NCBI GenBank assembly: GCA_003241385.1
Contig: QFPO01000007.1
Coordinates: 167,877-231,876 of the forward strand
DNA: 64,000 bases
Direction of reading: 5' to 3'
Source of the DNA: Rhodanobacter denitrificans
GTDB lineage: Bacteria > Pseudomonadota > Gammaproteobacteria > Xanthomonadales > Rhodanobacteraceae
Below are positions 28,016 through 35,238 of the stretch, piece after piece. A model generated the notes under the pieces. That model was given only the letters and a program-made list of their open reading frames with translations, ran no database searches and had not been told where the DNA came from. The first letter of the stretch is position 1. Each line of letters begins with the position of its first letter. The position numbers were made by a program, and so were the translations under genes.

Positions 28016-28393
28016 TCAGCGCGACGGCCGTGCCGTCCGCGCCGCGCGTGCGGTACGCCAGCGCCGCACGCGGCGCGTCAGCAGCAGATCGATGCGATCG
28101 AGCAGCCGCGCAATCAGCAGCGATTCCTCGGCGAACAGGCCTGCACCGATCACGATGACCAGCAGGCCCGGTCCCGGCAGCACCAGCAGCAGCAGGCCGA
28201 TCAGCACCAGCAGCGTCGCCAGGGCGAACACCAGCGACTTGCGCACGATGCCGCCGGGCCGCTCGGTACGGCGCCGATAGCGCTGCTGGAAGCGCGTGCC
28301 GCTGCGGTCGGCGACGAACTGGCGGAACTGCGCGTGGAGGGATTCGAACATCGAGGGCTTGCCGTGCAGAACGGACGTCGAGGACTCGTGCAT
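28016..28393 (-). CDS. PGPGW-family small membrane protein
   Basis: Encodes 125 aa. A central hydrophobic hairpin carries the hallmark LLVLPGPGLLVIVIGAGLFA (about residues 62-88), with two membrane helices around the Pro-Gly-Pro-Gly turn, and a basic C-terminus (RRVRRWRTARAARTARPSR). Function is unknown in the family. An internal ATG at 28351 (MFESLHAQF) would give 111 aa and is equally plausible. It is on the same strand as the ABC ATPase gene, 209 bp downstream of it. Confidence 0.75.
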   Translation of the reverse strand: MHESSTSVLHGKPSMFESLHAQFRQFVADRSGTRFQQRYRRRTERPGGIVRKSLVFALATLLVLIGLLLLVLPGPGLLVIVIGAGLFAEESLLIARLLDRIDLLLTRRVRRWRTARAARTARPSR

Positions 28394-28602
28394 AGCCTAT
28401 CCCGCTCGGGGGTACGGCGCGCAGTCTGCCGAGGCCGGGCTGAACGCCGTGCACGGATCGTGGGGGCGACGGGAACCGCCGTGCGACGCCTCACGCGCGC
28501 ATGCGTCGACGGCGGCGCGGTGCGAGCCGCGAATCAGATCCGACCGGTGAAGGAACGAGCGTCGAAGCCGACCGAGAGCACCGCGTCGACGCCTCGCCTC
28601 GA

Positions 28603-29418
28603 TCAGGCCCAGCCGAGCCGGAAATAGTCGCCGTCGCGGTCGACGCGCAGCGGCTGCCCGTACAGCGCCGACAGCCGCGCCGAGGTCAGGACGTCCGCCG
28701 GCGGTCCGTCCGCGAAGACGCGCCCTTCGCGCAGCAGCACCACGCGGCCGATCTCCGGCACGATCTCCTCCAGGTGATGCGTCACCAGCACCAGGCCGAT
28801 GCCGTGCTGCGCCAGCCCGCGCAGCGTCTCGACGAACTGGCGCCGCGCGACGATGTCCAGGCCGGTCGTCGGTTCGTCGAGCAGCAGCGCCTGCGGCCCG
28901 TGCACCAGCGCACGCGCGATCAGCACGCGGCGCAGTTCGCCGGTCGACAGCGCCGAGAGGCTGCGTCCGGCCAGCGCGCCGGCGCCGCTCTCGCTCAGCG
29001 CGGCACGCGCCTGGGCGCGCAGGTCCGCCGAGATCAGCCGGTGCGGCGGCAGGCGCTGCGCCGCGAAGAAGCCGCAGACCACGGCATCCTCGGCCGTCAG
29101 CTCGCCGGCCGCGGCGAAGTCGCCGTGCAGGTCCGGCGAGACCAGGCCGAGCTGCGAGCGCAGGCTGGCCACATCCCAGCGCGCCTGGCCGAGCACGGTC
29201 AGCGCAGGACCGCCGTCGCGCGCCAGCGGATAGAGCTCGCGCGTGATCAGCTTGACGAAGCTCGACTTGCCGCAGCCGTTGGGCCCGAGGATCGCGACGT
29301 GCTCGCCCTGCGCGATGCGCAGGCTGAGCTCGTGCAGGACGGCGCGGCCGCCGCGCATCACGCAGGCGCGGTCGAGTTCGATCAGGGGTGGCGCGGCCGC
29401 CAGGGTGTCGGGATTCAT
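28603..29418 (-). CDS. ABC transporter ATP-binding protein without adjacent permease
   Basis: Encodes 271 aa. Complete ABC ATPase: Walker A GPNGCGKSS (about residues 45-53), signature LSTGELRRVLIARAL, Walker B ALLLDEPTTGLD and the switch His in VLVTHHLEE. No permease or solute-binding gene is near, so it may pair with a distant permease or, like ModF or ABC-F-like soluble ATPases, work outside transport. It is divergent from the gamma-glutamyltransferase gene, with 81 bp between the starts. Confidence 0.88.
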   Translation of the reverse strand: MNPDTLAAAPPLIELDRACVMRGGRAVLHELSLRIAQGEHVAILGPNGCGKSSFVKLITRELYPLARDGGPALTVLGQARWDVASLRSQLGLVSPDLHGDFAAAGELTAEDAVVCGFFAAQRLPPHRLISADLRAQARAALSESGAGALAGRSLSALSTGELRRVLIARALVHGPQALLLDEPTTGLDIVARRQFVETLRGLAQHGIGLVLVTHHLEEIVPEIGRVVLLREGRVFADGPPADVLTSARLSALYGQPLRVDRDGDYFRLGWA

Positions 29419-29499
29419 CACGCGATGATCGCCGAGCGCGCCGCGGCCGGCCAGCGCTGCGGCACAATGGAGCACCGTCCGGATACGAGGGGAGCGTCG

Positions 29500-31197
29500 A
29501 TGAAGCGCAGTGTGCTGCTGGTTTCGCTGCTGCTGGCCGTGGCGCCGGCGCTCGCCGCCGATCGCATCACCGGCCGGCCGTTCGCGACGCGCTCGGAGGT
29601 GTTCGCGCGCAACGGCATGGTCGCGACCTCGCAGCCGCTGGCGACGCAGATCGGCCTGGATGTGCTCAAGGCCGGCGGCAGTGCGGTCGACGCCGCGATC
29701 GCCGCCAACGCGGCGCTCGGTCTGATGGAGCCGACCGGCAACGGCATCGGCGGCGATCTGTTCGCGCTGGTCTGGGACGCCAAGACCGGCAAGCTCTACG
29801 GCTACAACGGCTCGGGCCGCTCGCCGCAGTCGCTGAGCCTGGCCTGGTTCCGCGAGCACGGCTACACGCGCATCCCGCCGTATGGCCCGCTGCCGGTCAG
29901 TGTGCCGGGCTGCGTCGACGGCTGGTTCGCACTGCACCAGCGCTTCGGCCGCCGGCCGATGCGCGAGCTGCTCGCGCCGGCGATCCGCTATGCGCGCGAA
30001 GGCTTTCCGCTCAGCGAGGTCATCGCGTACTACTGGGGCCGTTCGGTGCCGCGCCTGCGCGACCAGCCCGGCTTCCTCGAGCAGTTCACGATCGACGGCC
30101 GCGCGCCGGCCAAGGGCGAGATCTGGAAGAACCCGAATCTCGCCGCGACGCTCGAGACGATCGCGCGCGGCGGCCGCGACGCGTTCTACAAGGGTGCGAT
30201 CGCGCGCACGATCGGCGACTTCTTCGCGGCCCACGGCGGCTTCCTCAGCTACGCCGATATGGCCGCGCACCGTGGCGAATGGGTCGATCCGGTCGCGGTC
30301 GACTACCGCGGCTATCAGGTCTGGGAGCTGCCGCCGAACGGGCAGGGCATCGCCGCGCTGCAGATGCTCAACATCCTCGAAGGCTTCGACTTCTCGAAGA
30401 TCGCATTCGGCAGTGCCGAACACGTGCATCTGTTCACCGAGGCCAAGAAGCTCGCGTTCGAGGACCGCGCGCGCTACTACGCCGATCCGGCCTTCGCCGC
30501 CGCACCGCTCGACCGCCTGCTGTCGAAGGACTACGCGGCCGAACGCCGCCGCCTGATCTCGCCCCACCAGGCCGCGCGCAGCGTGCCGGCCGGCGACTTC
30601 AAGCCCGGCACCGACACGATCTACCTGACCACGGCCGACCGCGACGGCAACATGGTCTCGCTGATCCAGTCCAACTACCGCGGCATGGGCTCGGGCATGG
30701 CGCCGCCGGGCCTGGGCTTCATCCTGCAGGATCGCGGCGAGATGTTCGTGCTGGCCGAGGGCCACGCCAACAGCTTCGCGCCCGGCAAGCGGCCGTTCCA
30801 CACGATCATTCCGGCCTTCGTGACCAAGGACGGTCAGCCGTGGCTGAGCTTCGGCGTCATGGGCGGCGACATGCAGCCGCAGGGCCACGTGCAGATCGTG
30901 ATGAACCTGATCGACTTCGGCATGAACCTGCAGGAAGCCGGCGATGCCCCGCGCATTCAGCACGAGGGCTCCACGTCGCCCGAGGGCCAGGCCGAGCCGA
31001 TGAAGACCGGCGGCTGGATCGACCTCGAAACCGGCTTTCCGTACGAGACCGTCCGCGACCTGATGCGCAAGGGCCACGACGTGCGCTTCGCCGACGGCCC
31101 GTACGGCGGCTATCAGGCGATCGCGCGCGATCCGAAGACAGGCGTCTACACCGGCGCGTCGGAGAGCCGCAAGGATGGGCAGGCGGCGGGGTACTAG
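29500..31197 (+). CDS. Secreted gamma-glutamyltransferase-family N-terminal nucleophile hydrolase
   Basis: Encodes 565 aa from ATG 29500 (GAGGGGAG upstream) with a signal peptide (KRSVLLVSLLLAVAPALAAD), so periplasmic. The family self-cleaves before a Thr that becomes the nucleophile; here the site is at about Thr373 in KPGTDTIYLTTADRDGNM. The flanking VSLIQSNYRGMGSGMAPPGLG and GPLPVSVPGCVDGW match the YwrD/acylase-like branch rather than classical glutathione hydrolase, so the substrate may be a gamma-glutamyl or acylated compound other than glutathione. Its 3' end shares a 23-bp near-identical block with 32140-32162. A toxin-antitoxin pair follows after 56 bp. Confidence 0.9.
   Translation: MKRSVLLVSLLLAVAPALAADRITGRPFATRSEVFARNGMVATSQPLATQIGLDVLKAGGSAVDAAIAANAALGLMEPTGNGIGGDLFALVWDAKTGKLYGYNGSGRSPQSLSLAWFREHGYTRIPPYGPLPVSVPGCVDGWFALHQRFGRRPMRELLAPAIRYAREGFPLSEVIAYYWGRSVPRLRDQPGFLEQFTIDGRAPAKGEIWKNPNLAATLETIARGGRDAFYKGAIARTIGDFFAAHGGFLSYADMAAHRGEWVDPVAVDYRGYQVWELPPNGQGIAALQMLNILEGFDFSKIAFGSAEHVHLFTEAKKLAFEDRARYYADPAFAAAPLDRLLSKDYAAERRRLISPHQAARSVPAGDFKPGTDTIYLTTADRDGNMVSLIQSNYRGMGSGMAPPGLGFILQDRGEMFVLAEGHANSFAPGKRPFHTIIPAFVTKDGQPWLSFGVMGGDMQPQGHVQIVMNLIDFGMNLQEAGDAPRIQHEGSTSPEGQAEPMKTGGWIDLETGFPYETVRDLMRKGHDVRFADGPYGGYQAIARDPKTGVYTGASESRKDGQAAGY
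31108..31130 (+). repeat. Direct repeat, copy 1 (inside the gamma-glutamyltransferase gene)
   Basis: GGCTATCAGGCGATCG followed by CGCGCGA. The same 23 bp with one mismatch recurs at 32140-32162. The match extends in broken form about 27 bp upstream, so the second copy looks like a decayed duplicate of this gene's 3' end. Confidence 0.6.
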
Positions 31198-31223
31198 CTT
31201 TCAGTCGTTAGACGACGGACACT

Positions 31224-31242
31224 CATGCCACTGAGTGGCATG
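31224..31242. promoter_or_regulatory. 19-bp palindrome, probable operator of the toxin-antitoxin operon
   Basis: CATGCCACTGAGTGGCATG has perfect 9-bp arms around a central G and ends 11 bp before the toxin's GTG start. HigA-type antitoxins bind palindromes at this place to repress their own operon, so it is the likely autoregulatory operator (inference). It overlaps the probable ribosome-binding site GGAAG at 31242-31246. Confidence 0.55.
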
Positions 31243-31253
31243 GAAGCTTCGTC

Positions 31254-31619
31254 GTGAAGCGAGCCTTCAAAACCCGTTATTTCCAGCGATGGATGCGCAA
31301 GACCGAGCTGACCGAGGCCGCGCTGCGCAAGGCGGTCGAGGAAATGGCGGCAGGACTCGTCGACGCCGATCTCGGTGGCGGTGTAGTGAAGAAGCGTGTC
31401 GGTCTGGCCGGTCGTGGCAAGCGCGGCGGAGTCAGAACGCTGGTCGCGACGAAGAAGAGCGATCGCTGGTTCTTCTTGTCCGGCTTCCAGAAGAACGATC
31501 GCGCCAGTCTCAGCGATGAAGAACTGGAAGCCTTGCAAGCCATAGCCGCCGATCTGTTGGCGCTGACCCACGAGCAACTGGACGACGCCGTCAGGCGCGG
31601 CACATTGCAGGAAATCTGA
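31254..31619 (+). CDS. RelE/HigB-type toxin of a type II toxin-antitoxin system
   Basis: Encodes 121 aa starting with GTG. The sequence (KRAFKTRYFQRWMRKTELTE near the start; KKRVGLAGRGKRGGVRTLV; DRWFFLSGFQKNDRASL) matches the RelE/HigB-2-like toxin branch whose members cut mRNA on the ribosome. The toxin gene comes first and its TGA overlaps the antitoxin ATG by one base, the higBA/relE-nadS order. The palindrome at 31224-31242 is just upstream. The locus begins an AT-richer patch and is probably horizontally acquired. Confidence 0.88.
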   Translation: MKRAFKTRYFQRWMRKTELTEAALRKAVEEMAAGLVDADLGGGVVKKRVGLAGRGKRGGVRTLVATKKSDRWFFLSGFQKNDRASLSDEELEALQAIAADLLALTHEQLDDAVRRGTLQEI

Positions 31620-31942
31620 TGACCACCAAGAACAAGGCCAAAAGCCGCATTCTCGACGCCGTCCACGAGACGGCCGGCGATCTGTATCGCCTGGGCTTCA
31701 TCGACCAGCGCAAGATGCGCAAATACGACCTGCTGTGTCTCGAGCCGATCCAGGAGTACGACGCCGCCAAGGTCAAGGCGCTGCGCAAGCGCCTTCATCT
31801 GAGCCAGGCGGTGCTGGCGTCCGTGCTCAACACCAGCGCGTCCACGGTTCGCAAATGGGAGGTCGGCGACAAGCGTCCCAGTGGCCCGTCACAGAAACTG
31901 CTGGACCTCATCGATCGCAAGGGGCTGGAGGCGGTTCTCTGA
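31619..31942 (+). CDS. HigA/NadS-type helix-turn-helix antitoxin
   Basis: Encodes 107 aa. Residues of about 55-95 form a Cro/C1-type helix-turn-helix (LHLSQAVLASVLNTSASTVR, KWEVGDKRPSGPSQKLLDLI). The N-terminal 45 residues probably wrap the toxin. It neutralises the RelE-like protein encoded immediately upstream and represses the shared promoter. The start ATG overlaps the toxin stop (TGATG), giving coupled translation. Confidence 0.9.
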   Translation: MTTKNKAKSRILDAVHETAGDLYRLGFIDQRKMRKYDLLCLEPIQEYDAAKVKALRKRLHLSQAVLASVLNTSASTVRKWEVGDKRPSGPSQKLLDLIDRKGLEAVL

Positions 31943-32374
31943 GCATTCGAGGACGAGGCATGATCCTGGAGGAACCAGATGCGATCTACGCGTGGTGCGG
32001 AGCCCCAACTCACTTGAAGGCCGCCTTTAGCCAATGACGGCTGGGGTCGGATCGACCTTTGAATCGGGCTCTGTGTATAGGAGTTCAGCAAGGCGATATG
32101 CGCGCGAGGCAAAGTGCGCTTTGCCGTGGTACATGTGGTGGCTATCAGGCGATCGTGCGCGAGGCGTCGTTGTCTCCCGATTATCACAGCCATCCTCACG
32201 AAAACCTGATTCCGTGACTTCCAGATAGCGTTGATTTGGTAAGTCTTGTGGCCTACTGCGTCCCGACAATGGCTGGCGGTCGTGAGCTGCTTAGGAACTT
32301 GATCTGTCGAGTCTTACCTGCCGCTTCGACTAGCATTCAAAACTACTCGTTATGAGGGCAAAGAGGTGAAATGT
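31943..32374. other. AT-richer non-coding stretch with decayed sequence
   Basis: A 432-bp gap with clearly lower G+C than its surroundings (for example the AT-rich run around 32320-32360). Short frames on both strands lack ribosome-binding sites and family resemblance. It contains the degraded copy of the gamma-glutamyltransferase 3' end around 32115-32162. The AGAGGTG ribosome-binding site of the orphan lipoprotein lies at 32362-32368. Confidence 0.5.
32140..32162 (+). repeat. Direct repeat, copy 2 (remnant of a gamma-glutamyltransferase 3' end)
   Basis: GGCTATCAGGCGATCG followed by TGCGCGA; one mismatch to 31108-31130. Just upstream GTGCGCTTTGCCG (about 32114-32126) also matches GTGCGCTTCGCCG of the intact gene, with a 13- versus 14-nt degenerate spacer between the two blocks. 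The reading frame is therefore shifted and the copy is dead. Confidence 0.55.
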
Positions 32375-32743
32375 ATGTCCCCTTGCAATGGGTCGTGCCG
32401 CGAATCCTTGCGTGGTGCTAGGACTGCTGGCGAGGTCGTCAGGTACTTATCAAGAATTGCAGCAATTGCAGCTGTCGTTCTTGCCTTCGCAGGTTGCTCC
32501 AGATTGGACGAGGATTACTTCCCATATAAGATGAAAGGTTTAAATTCCTGGCTGTACGATTCAGCGACAGAGCAGGAATATTTAGCGGGATTTACTGCCG
32601 CAAACTACGATAGCCGTCACTCCGCTTTGAGTGCGTGTGCTGCGCAAGCTTCTACTGCCGCGGCTGCTCGTGGGCTACGTGAGTGGAGTTATGTTTGTTG
32701 TACAGTCACAGAAGAATCCCAATGCGCCACCAAAGTGCGTTAA
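32375..32743 (+). CDS. Orphan putative lipoprotein, low-G+C gene
   Basis: Encodes 122 aa from ATG 32375 (AGAGGTG 6 nt upstream; an in-frame GTG at 32366 would overlap that site). After an unusually long, partly basic n-region, the stretch IAAIAAVVLAFAGC ends at Cys41, a probable lipobox, so the mature part (about 82 aa, four further Cys) would be membrane-anchored. No family is recognised. Base composition and codon use (TTT, TTA, TAT, AAA codons) differ sharply from neighbours, indicating recent acquisition. It converges with the AI-2E exporter gene. Confidence 0.5.
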   Translation: MSPCNGSCRESLRGARTAGEVVRYLSRIAAIAAVVLAFAGCSRLDEDYFPYKMKGLNSWLYDSATEQEYLAGFTAANYDSRHSALSACAAQASTAAAARGLREWSYVCCTVTEESQCATKVR

Positions 32744-32782
32744 CTATGCGCAGGGGGTGGGCAGAATGCCGGGGGGCGGCTT

Positions 32783-33799
32783 TTAGATCAGATGCGCCGC
32801 CTCGAGCTCGCGCTTGAGCAGCGCGTAGTAGATCGGCGCAGCGACCAGACCGGCCAGGCCGAAGGCCGCTTCCATCAGCAGCATCGCCAGCAGCAGCTCC
32901 CAGGCGCGCGCGCGGATCTGCGAGCCGACGATGCGCGCGTTGAGGAAGTACTCGAGCTTGTGGATCGCGATCAGGAAGCCGAGCGCGGCGCAGGCGACCC
33001 AGAGCGAGATCGACAGGCCGACGATGAAGATCACCGTGTTGGAAATCAGGTTGCCGATCACCGGCAGCAGGCCGACGACGAACGTGATCACGACCAGCGT
33101 CTTGGCGAACGGCAGGTTGACGCCGAACAGCGGCAGCACCAACAGCAGGAAGATGCCGGTGAACAGCGTGTTCAAGGCCGAGATCTTGACCTGCGCATAG
33201 ACGATGTCGTGGAACGCGGTCGCCAGCCATGCGGCGCGCTGCGTCAGCGCACGCGCGAGAGGCCCCTGATAGCGGTGGATGCTGAAGCTGTGCAGCGCGA
33301 TGATCGCGCCGAGCACCAGACCGATCAGCAGCTGCACGAAGGTGCGCCCGGCCTGGATGCCGACCAGCTGCAGCTGCGCGGCATGCATGCGCAGCCACTC
33401 GATCGCCGAGGCGCGGAAGTCCTCGATGTTGTCGGGCAGGTGATCGACGATCATCTGCGGCAGCTGCGATCGCGCGCTCTCGATCAGCGGCATCATCCGC
33501 TCGAACAGCAGGCTCGGATTGCCGCGCTCGCTGCCGAGGAACGCGATCAGGCCGATGATCGCGACGGTGAGGATGCCGACCACGACCACACCGAGGAACA
33601 GCACGACCAGCCAGTGCGCGCGCGCGCCGGGCAGGCGTTTCTGCAGCATCGGCGCCAGGCCGTGCACGAGCACGTAGACCAGCAGGCCGGCCAGCAGCGC
33701 CGGCAGCAGATGCAGATGCAGGATCGCGAGCAGCGCGAGTGCGGCCAGCACGTGACTGGCGATCGTCACGCGCGGAGAAAGCGGTTCGTGGAGGGTCAC
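32783..33799 (-). CDS. AI-2E family (PerM/TqsA-type) membrane exporter
   Basis: Encodes 338 aa from GTG 33799. Two N-terminal helices (SHVLAALALLAILHLHLLPA), a third in HWLVVLFLGVVVVGILTVAI, an extended periplasmic or cytoplasmic loop (about 100-165) and then four to five helices including the conserved LPLFGVNLPFAKTLVVITFV, VGLLPVIGNLISNTVIFIVG pattern place it in the AI-2E transporter superfamily. Members export signals or act as Na+/H+ antiporters; the substrate is not predictable. An in-frame extension to 33892 exists but is rich in charged residues and unlikely. Divergent from the phosphatase gene. Confidence 0.87.
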   Translation of the reverse strand: MTLHEPLSPRVTIASHVLAALALLAILHLHLLPALLAGLLVYVLVHGLAPMLQKRLPGARAHWLVVLFLGVVVVGILTVAIIGLIAFLGSERGNPSLLFERMMPLIESARSQLPQMIVDHLPDNIEDFRASAIEWLRMHAAQLQLVGIQAGRTFVQLLIGLVLGAIIALHSFSIHRYQGPLARALTQRAAWLATAFHDIVYAQVKISALNTLFTGIFLLLVLPLFGVNLPFAKTLVVITFVVGLLPVIGNLISNTVIFIVGLSISLWVACAALGFLIAIHKLEYFLNARIVGSQIRARAWELLLAMLLMEAAFGLAGLVAAPIYYALLKRELEAAHLI

Positions 33800-33903
33800 G
33801 CGGGATCCTGTCGTGCGGTCCTGGGAGAACCCGTGCTCGCACGGGCGTAATAAACTGGCCGGATCGTATGCGCTGGGTCGCCGCGTTTCCAATCCCGGGA
33901 GTC

Positions 33904-34812
33904 ATGATGAAGCCGTTTTCCGTCTTCGTGCCGCTGATCGCGTTCGTGCTCGGCGGCTGTGCCGCGACGCGGCCGGTCGCGGTCGAGCCTGCCGCCGCTG
34001 CGGCGCCGGCCGTCGCGGCGACGGCCGCACCGCGGCCCGACGACAACCTCAATGCCGTGGTCTGGACGCAGACGGCGATCGAGCGCGAGCTGCTGGCGCG
34101 GCAGGCGTTCGCGGCCGCGCGCGCGCAGCTGGCGCGCGCGCTGGCCGATCCGGGCTGGGACGCGCTGCCGCGCGAGGAGCGCGAGGGCCGCGTCGAGCGG
34201 CTCAAGCCCGCGATCATCGTCGACATCGACGAGACGATGCTCGACAACAGCCCGTACCAGGCGCGTCTGGTACGCGACGGCGCGAGCTACGACGAATTCA
34301 CCTGGGCGCAGTGGTGCCGCGAGGAACGCGCGCAGGCGGTGCCGGGCGCGCTCGAATTCGCGCGCTACGCGGCCGAGCGCGGCGTGACGGTGTTCTATCT
34401 GTCCAATCGCGCGCGCGACCTCAATACGGTGACGCTGGCGAACCTGCGCAAGCTCGGCTTTCCGATCGCCGATCGCGACGATGTCTTCCTCGGCCTGGGC
34501 ACGGTCGTGCCGGGCTGCGAGCAGAACGGCAGCGAGAAAGGCTGCCGGCGCCGCCTGGTCGCGCGCGAGCACCGCGTGCTGATGCAGTTCGGCGACCAGA
34601 TCGGCGATTTCGTCGACGTGCTGGCCAATACGCCGGCCGGCCGGCGTCAGGCGGTCGAGCCGTATCTGGGCTGGGTCGGCGAGCGCTGGTTCGTCCTGCC
34701 GAACCCGACCTACGGCTCCTGGGAGCCGGCGCTGTTCAACAACGCCTGGAGCCTGCCGGCCACCGAGCGGCGCCGGATGAAGCTCGATGCGCTGGATTAT
34801 CAGGACAAGTAA
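33904..34812 (+). CDS. HAD-superfamily acid phosphatase lipoprotein (5'-nucleotidase e(P4)-like)
   Basis: Encodes 302 aa. The lipobox VLGGC puts the lipidated Cys at 19. Motif I of class C acid phosphatases, IVDIDETMLDN, has nucleophile Asp107 and Asp109; motif II is VFYLSNRA and the acidic motif III is in FGDQIGDFVD. It would dephosphorylate nucleotides or other phosphomonoesters at the cell surface or in the periplasm, as Haemophilus e(P4) does for NAD/NMN uptake. An Ala/Pro linker (residues 22-45) tethers the enzyme. MM at the start leaves 33907 as an alternative. The sRNA promoter lies 32 bp after the stop. Confidence 0.9.
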   Translation: MMKPFSVFVPLIAFVLGGCAATRPVAVEPAAAAAPAVAATAAPRPDDNLNAVVWTQTAIERELLARQAFAAARAQLARALADPGWDALPREEREGRVERLKPAIIVDIDETMLDNSPYQARLVRDGASYDEFTWAQWCREERAQAVPGALEFARYAAERGVTVFYLSNRARDLNTVTLANLRKLGFPIADRDDVFLGLGTVVPGCEQNGSEKGCRRRLVAREHRVLMQFGDQIGDFVDVLANTPAGRRQAVEPYLGWVGERWFVLPNPTYGSWEPALFNNAWSLPATERRRMKLDALDYQDK

Positions 34813-34843
34813 ATCAACAAGATATCACTTGTTTCCTAAAGTG

Positions 34844-34872
34844 TTGCATCAGGATCAGTCAGGTCGTATGAT
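34844..34872 (+). promoter_or_regulatory. Near-consensus sigma-70 promoter
   Basis: TTGCAT (34844-34849), a 17-bp spacer, then TATGAT (34867-34872): the best-matching housekeeping promoter seen in the window. It is preceded by an AT-rich tract (34811-34843) that could act as an UP element. Transcription should start at about 34879. No protein start with a ribosome-binding site follows before a strong terminator. Confidence 0.7.
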
Positions 34873-34878
34873 GCGCCC

Positions 34879-34987
34879 GCTCTTCAGATCGACGCCTGCA
34901 GCGCCCGACCAGACAGGCCAACAACAACAACGATCTCTCCGGCTCTGCCGGACTCGCCCGGACGGTCCGCTGCCGTCCGGGTTTTTT
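34879..34987 (+). ncRNA. Candidate small regulatory RNA of about 109 nt
   Basis: Bounded by a near-consensus promoter and a strong intrinsic terminator. Between them are an unpaired-looking CA-rich run (GGCCAACAACAACAACGAT, about 34917-34935), which suits the A-rich distal-face motif of Hfq, a small hairpin CCGGC-TCT-GCCGG (34939-34951), and the terminator stem. No open frame here has a ribosome-binding site; the frame through it shows only a Gln run and no leader-peptide logic for the next gene. It does not resemble 6S, tmRNA, SRP or RNase P RNA. It is best read as an Hfq-type sRNA; targets are unknown. Confidence 0.6.
34957..34987 (+). terminator. Strong rho-independent terminator
   Basis: A perfect 9-bp stem CCCGGACGG (34957-34965) / CCGTCCGGG (34973-34981) with a 7-nt loop is followed directly by six Ts (34982-34987). 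This is the only classical hairpin-plus-U-tract terminator noticed in the window. It ends the putative sRNA and would also stop read-through from the phosphatase gene. Confidence 0.85.
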
Positions 34988-35238
34988 ATGGGCGTCCTCG
35001 TCCGGGTGCCGGCAGCGCGGTCCGCTAAGCAGGCCTTCGCATCCCTTCATCGAGCACGTTGCGCCGGCCCTTGCACCGGCAGCGACGCCCTACCGGCCGG
35101 CCTGCCGGCCGCTCGGGATGCAGCCCGGCATTGCCGCACAAGCGTTCGGCCACCGAACCCGCGCCCGCCCGCACTCAGGGGAATCGGGCAAGTCTGATAG
35201 AGTGCCGCTCCTCATCTCTTCGGACTATCGGAATCCCC

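Noticed and set aside
31795..32199. A minus-strand frame of 134 codons within and after the antitoxin gene
   Set aside because: Overlaps the well-supported antitoxin, has no ribosome-binding site and contains the decayed repeat; treated as a chance frame.
34868..34987. A leader peptide with transcription attenuation rather than an sRNA
   Set aside because: The ATG overlaps the -10 box, no ribosome-binding site is present, the frame has no amino-acid run tied to the next gene, and the terminator lies 250 bp before an unrelated lipoprotein gene.
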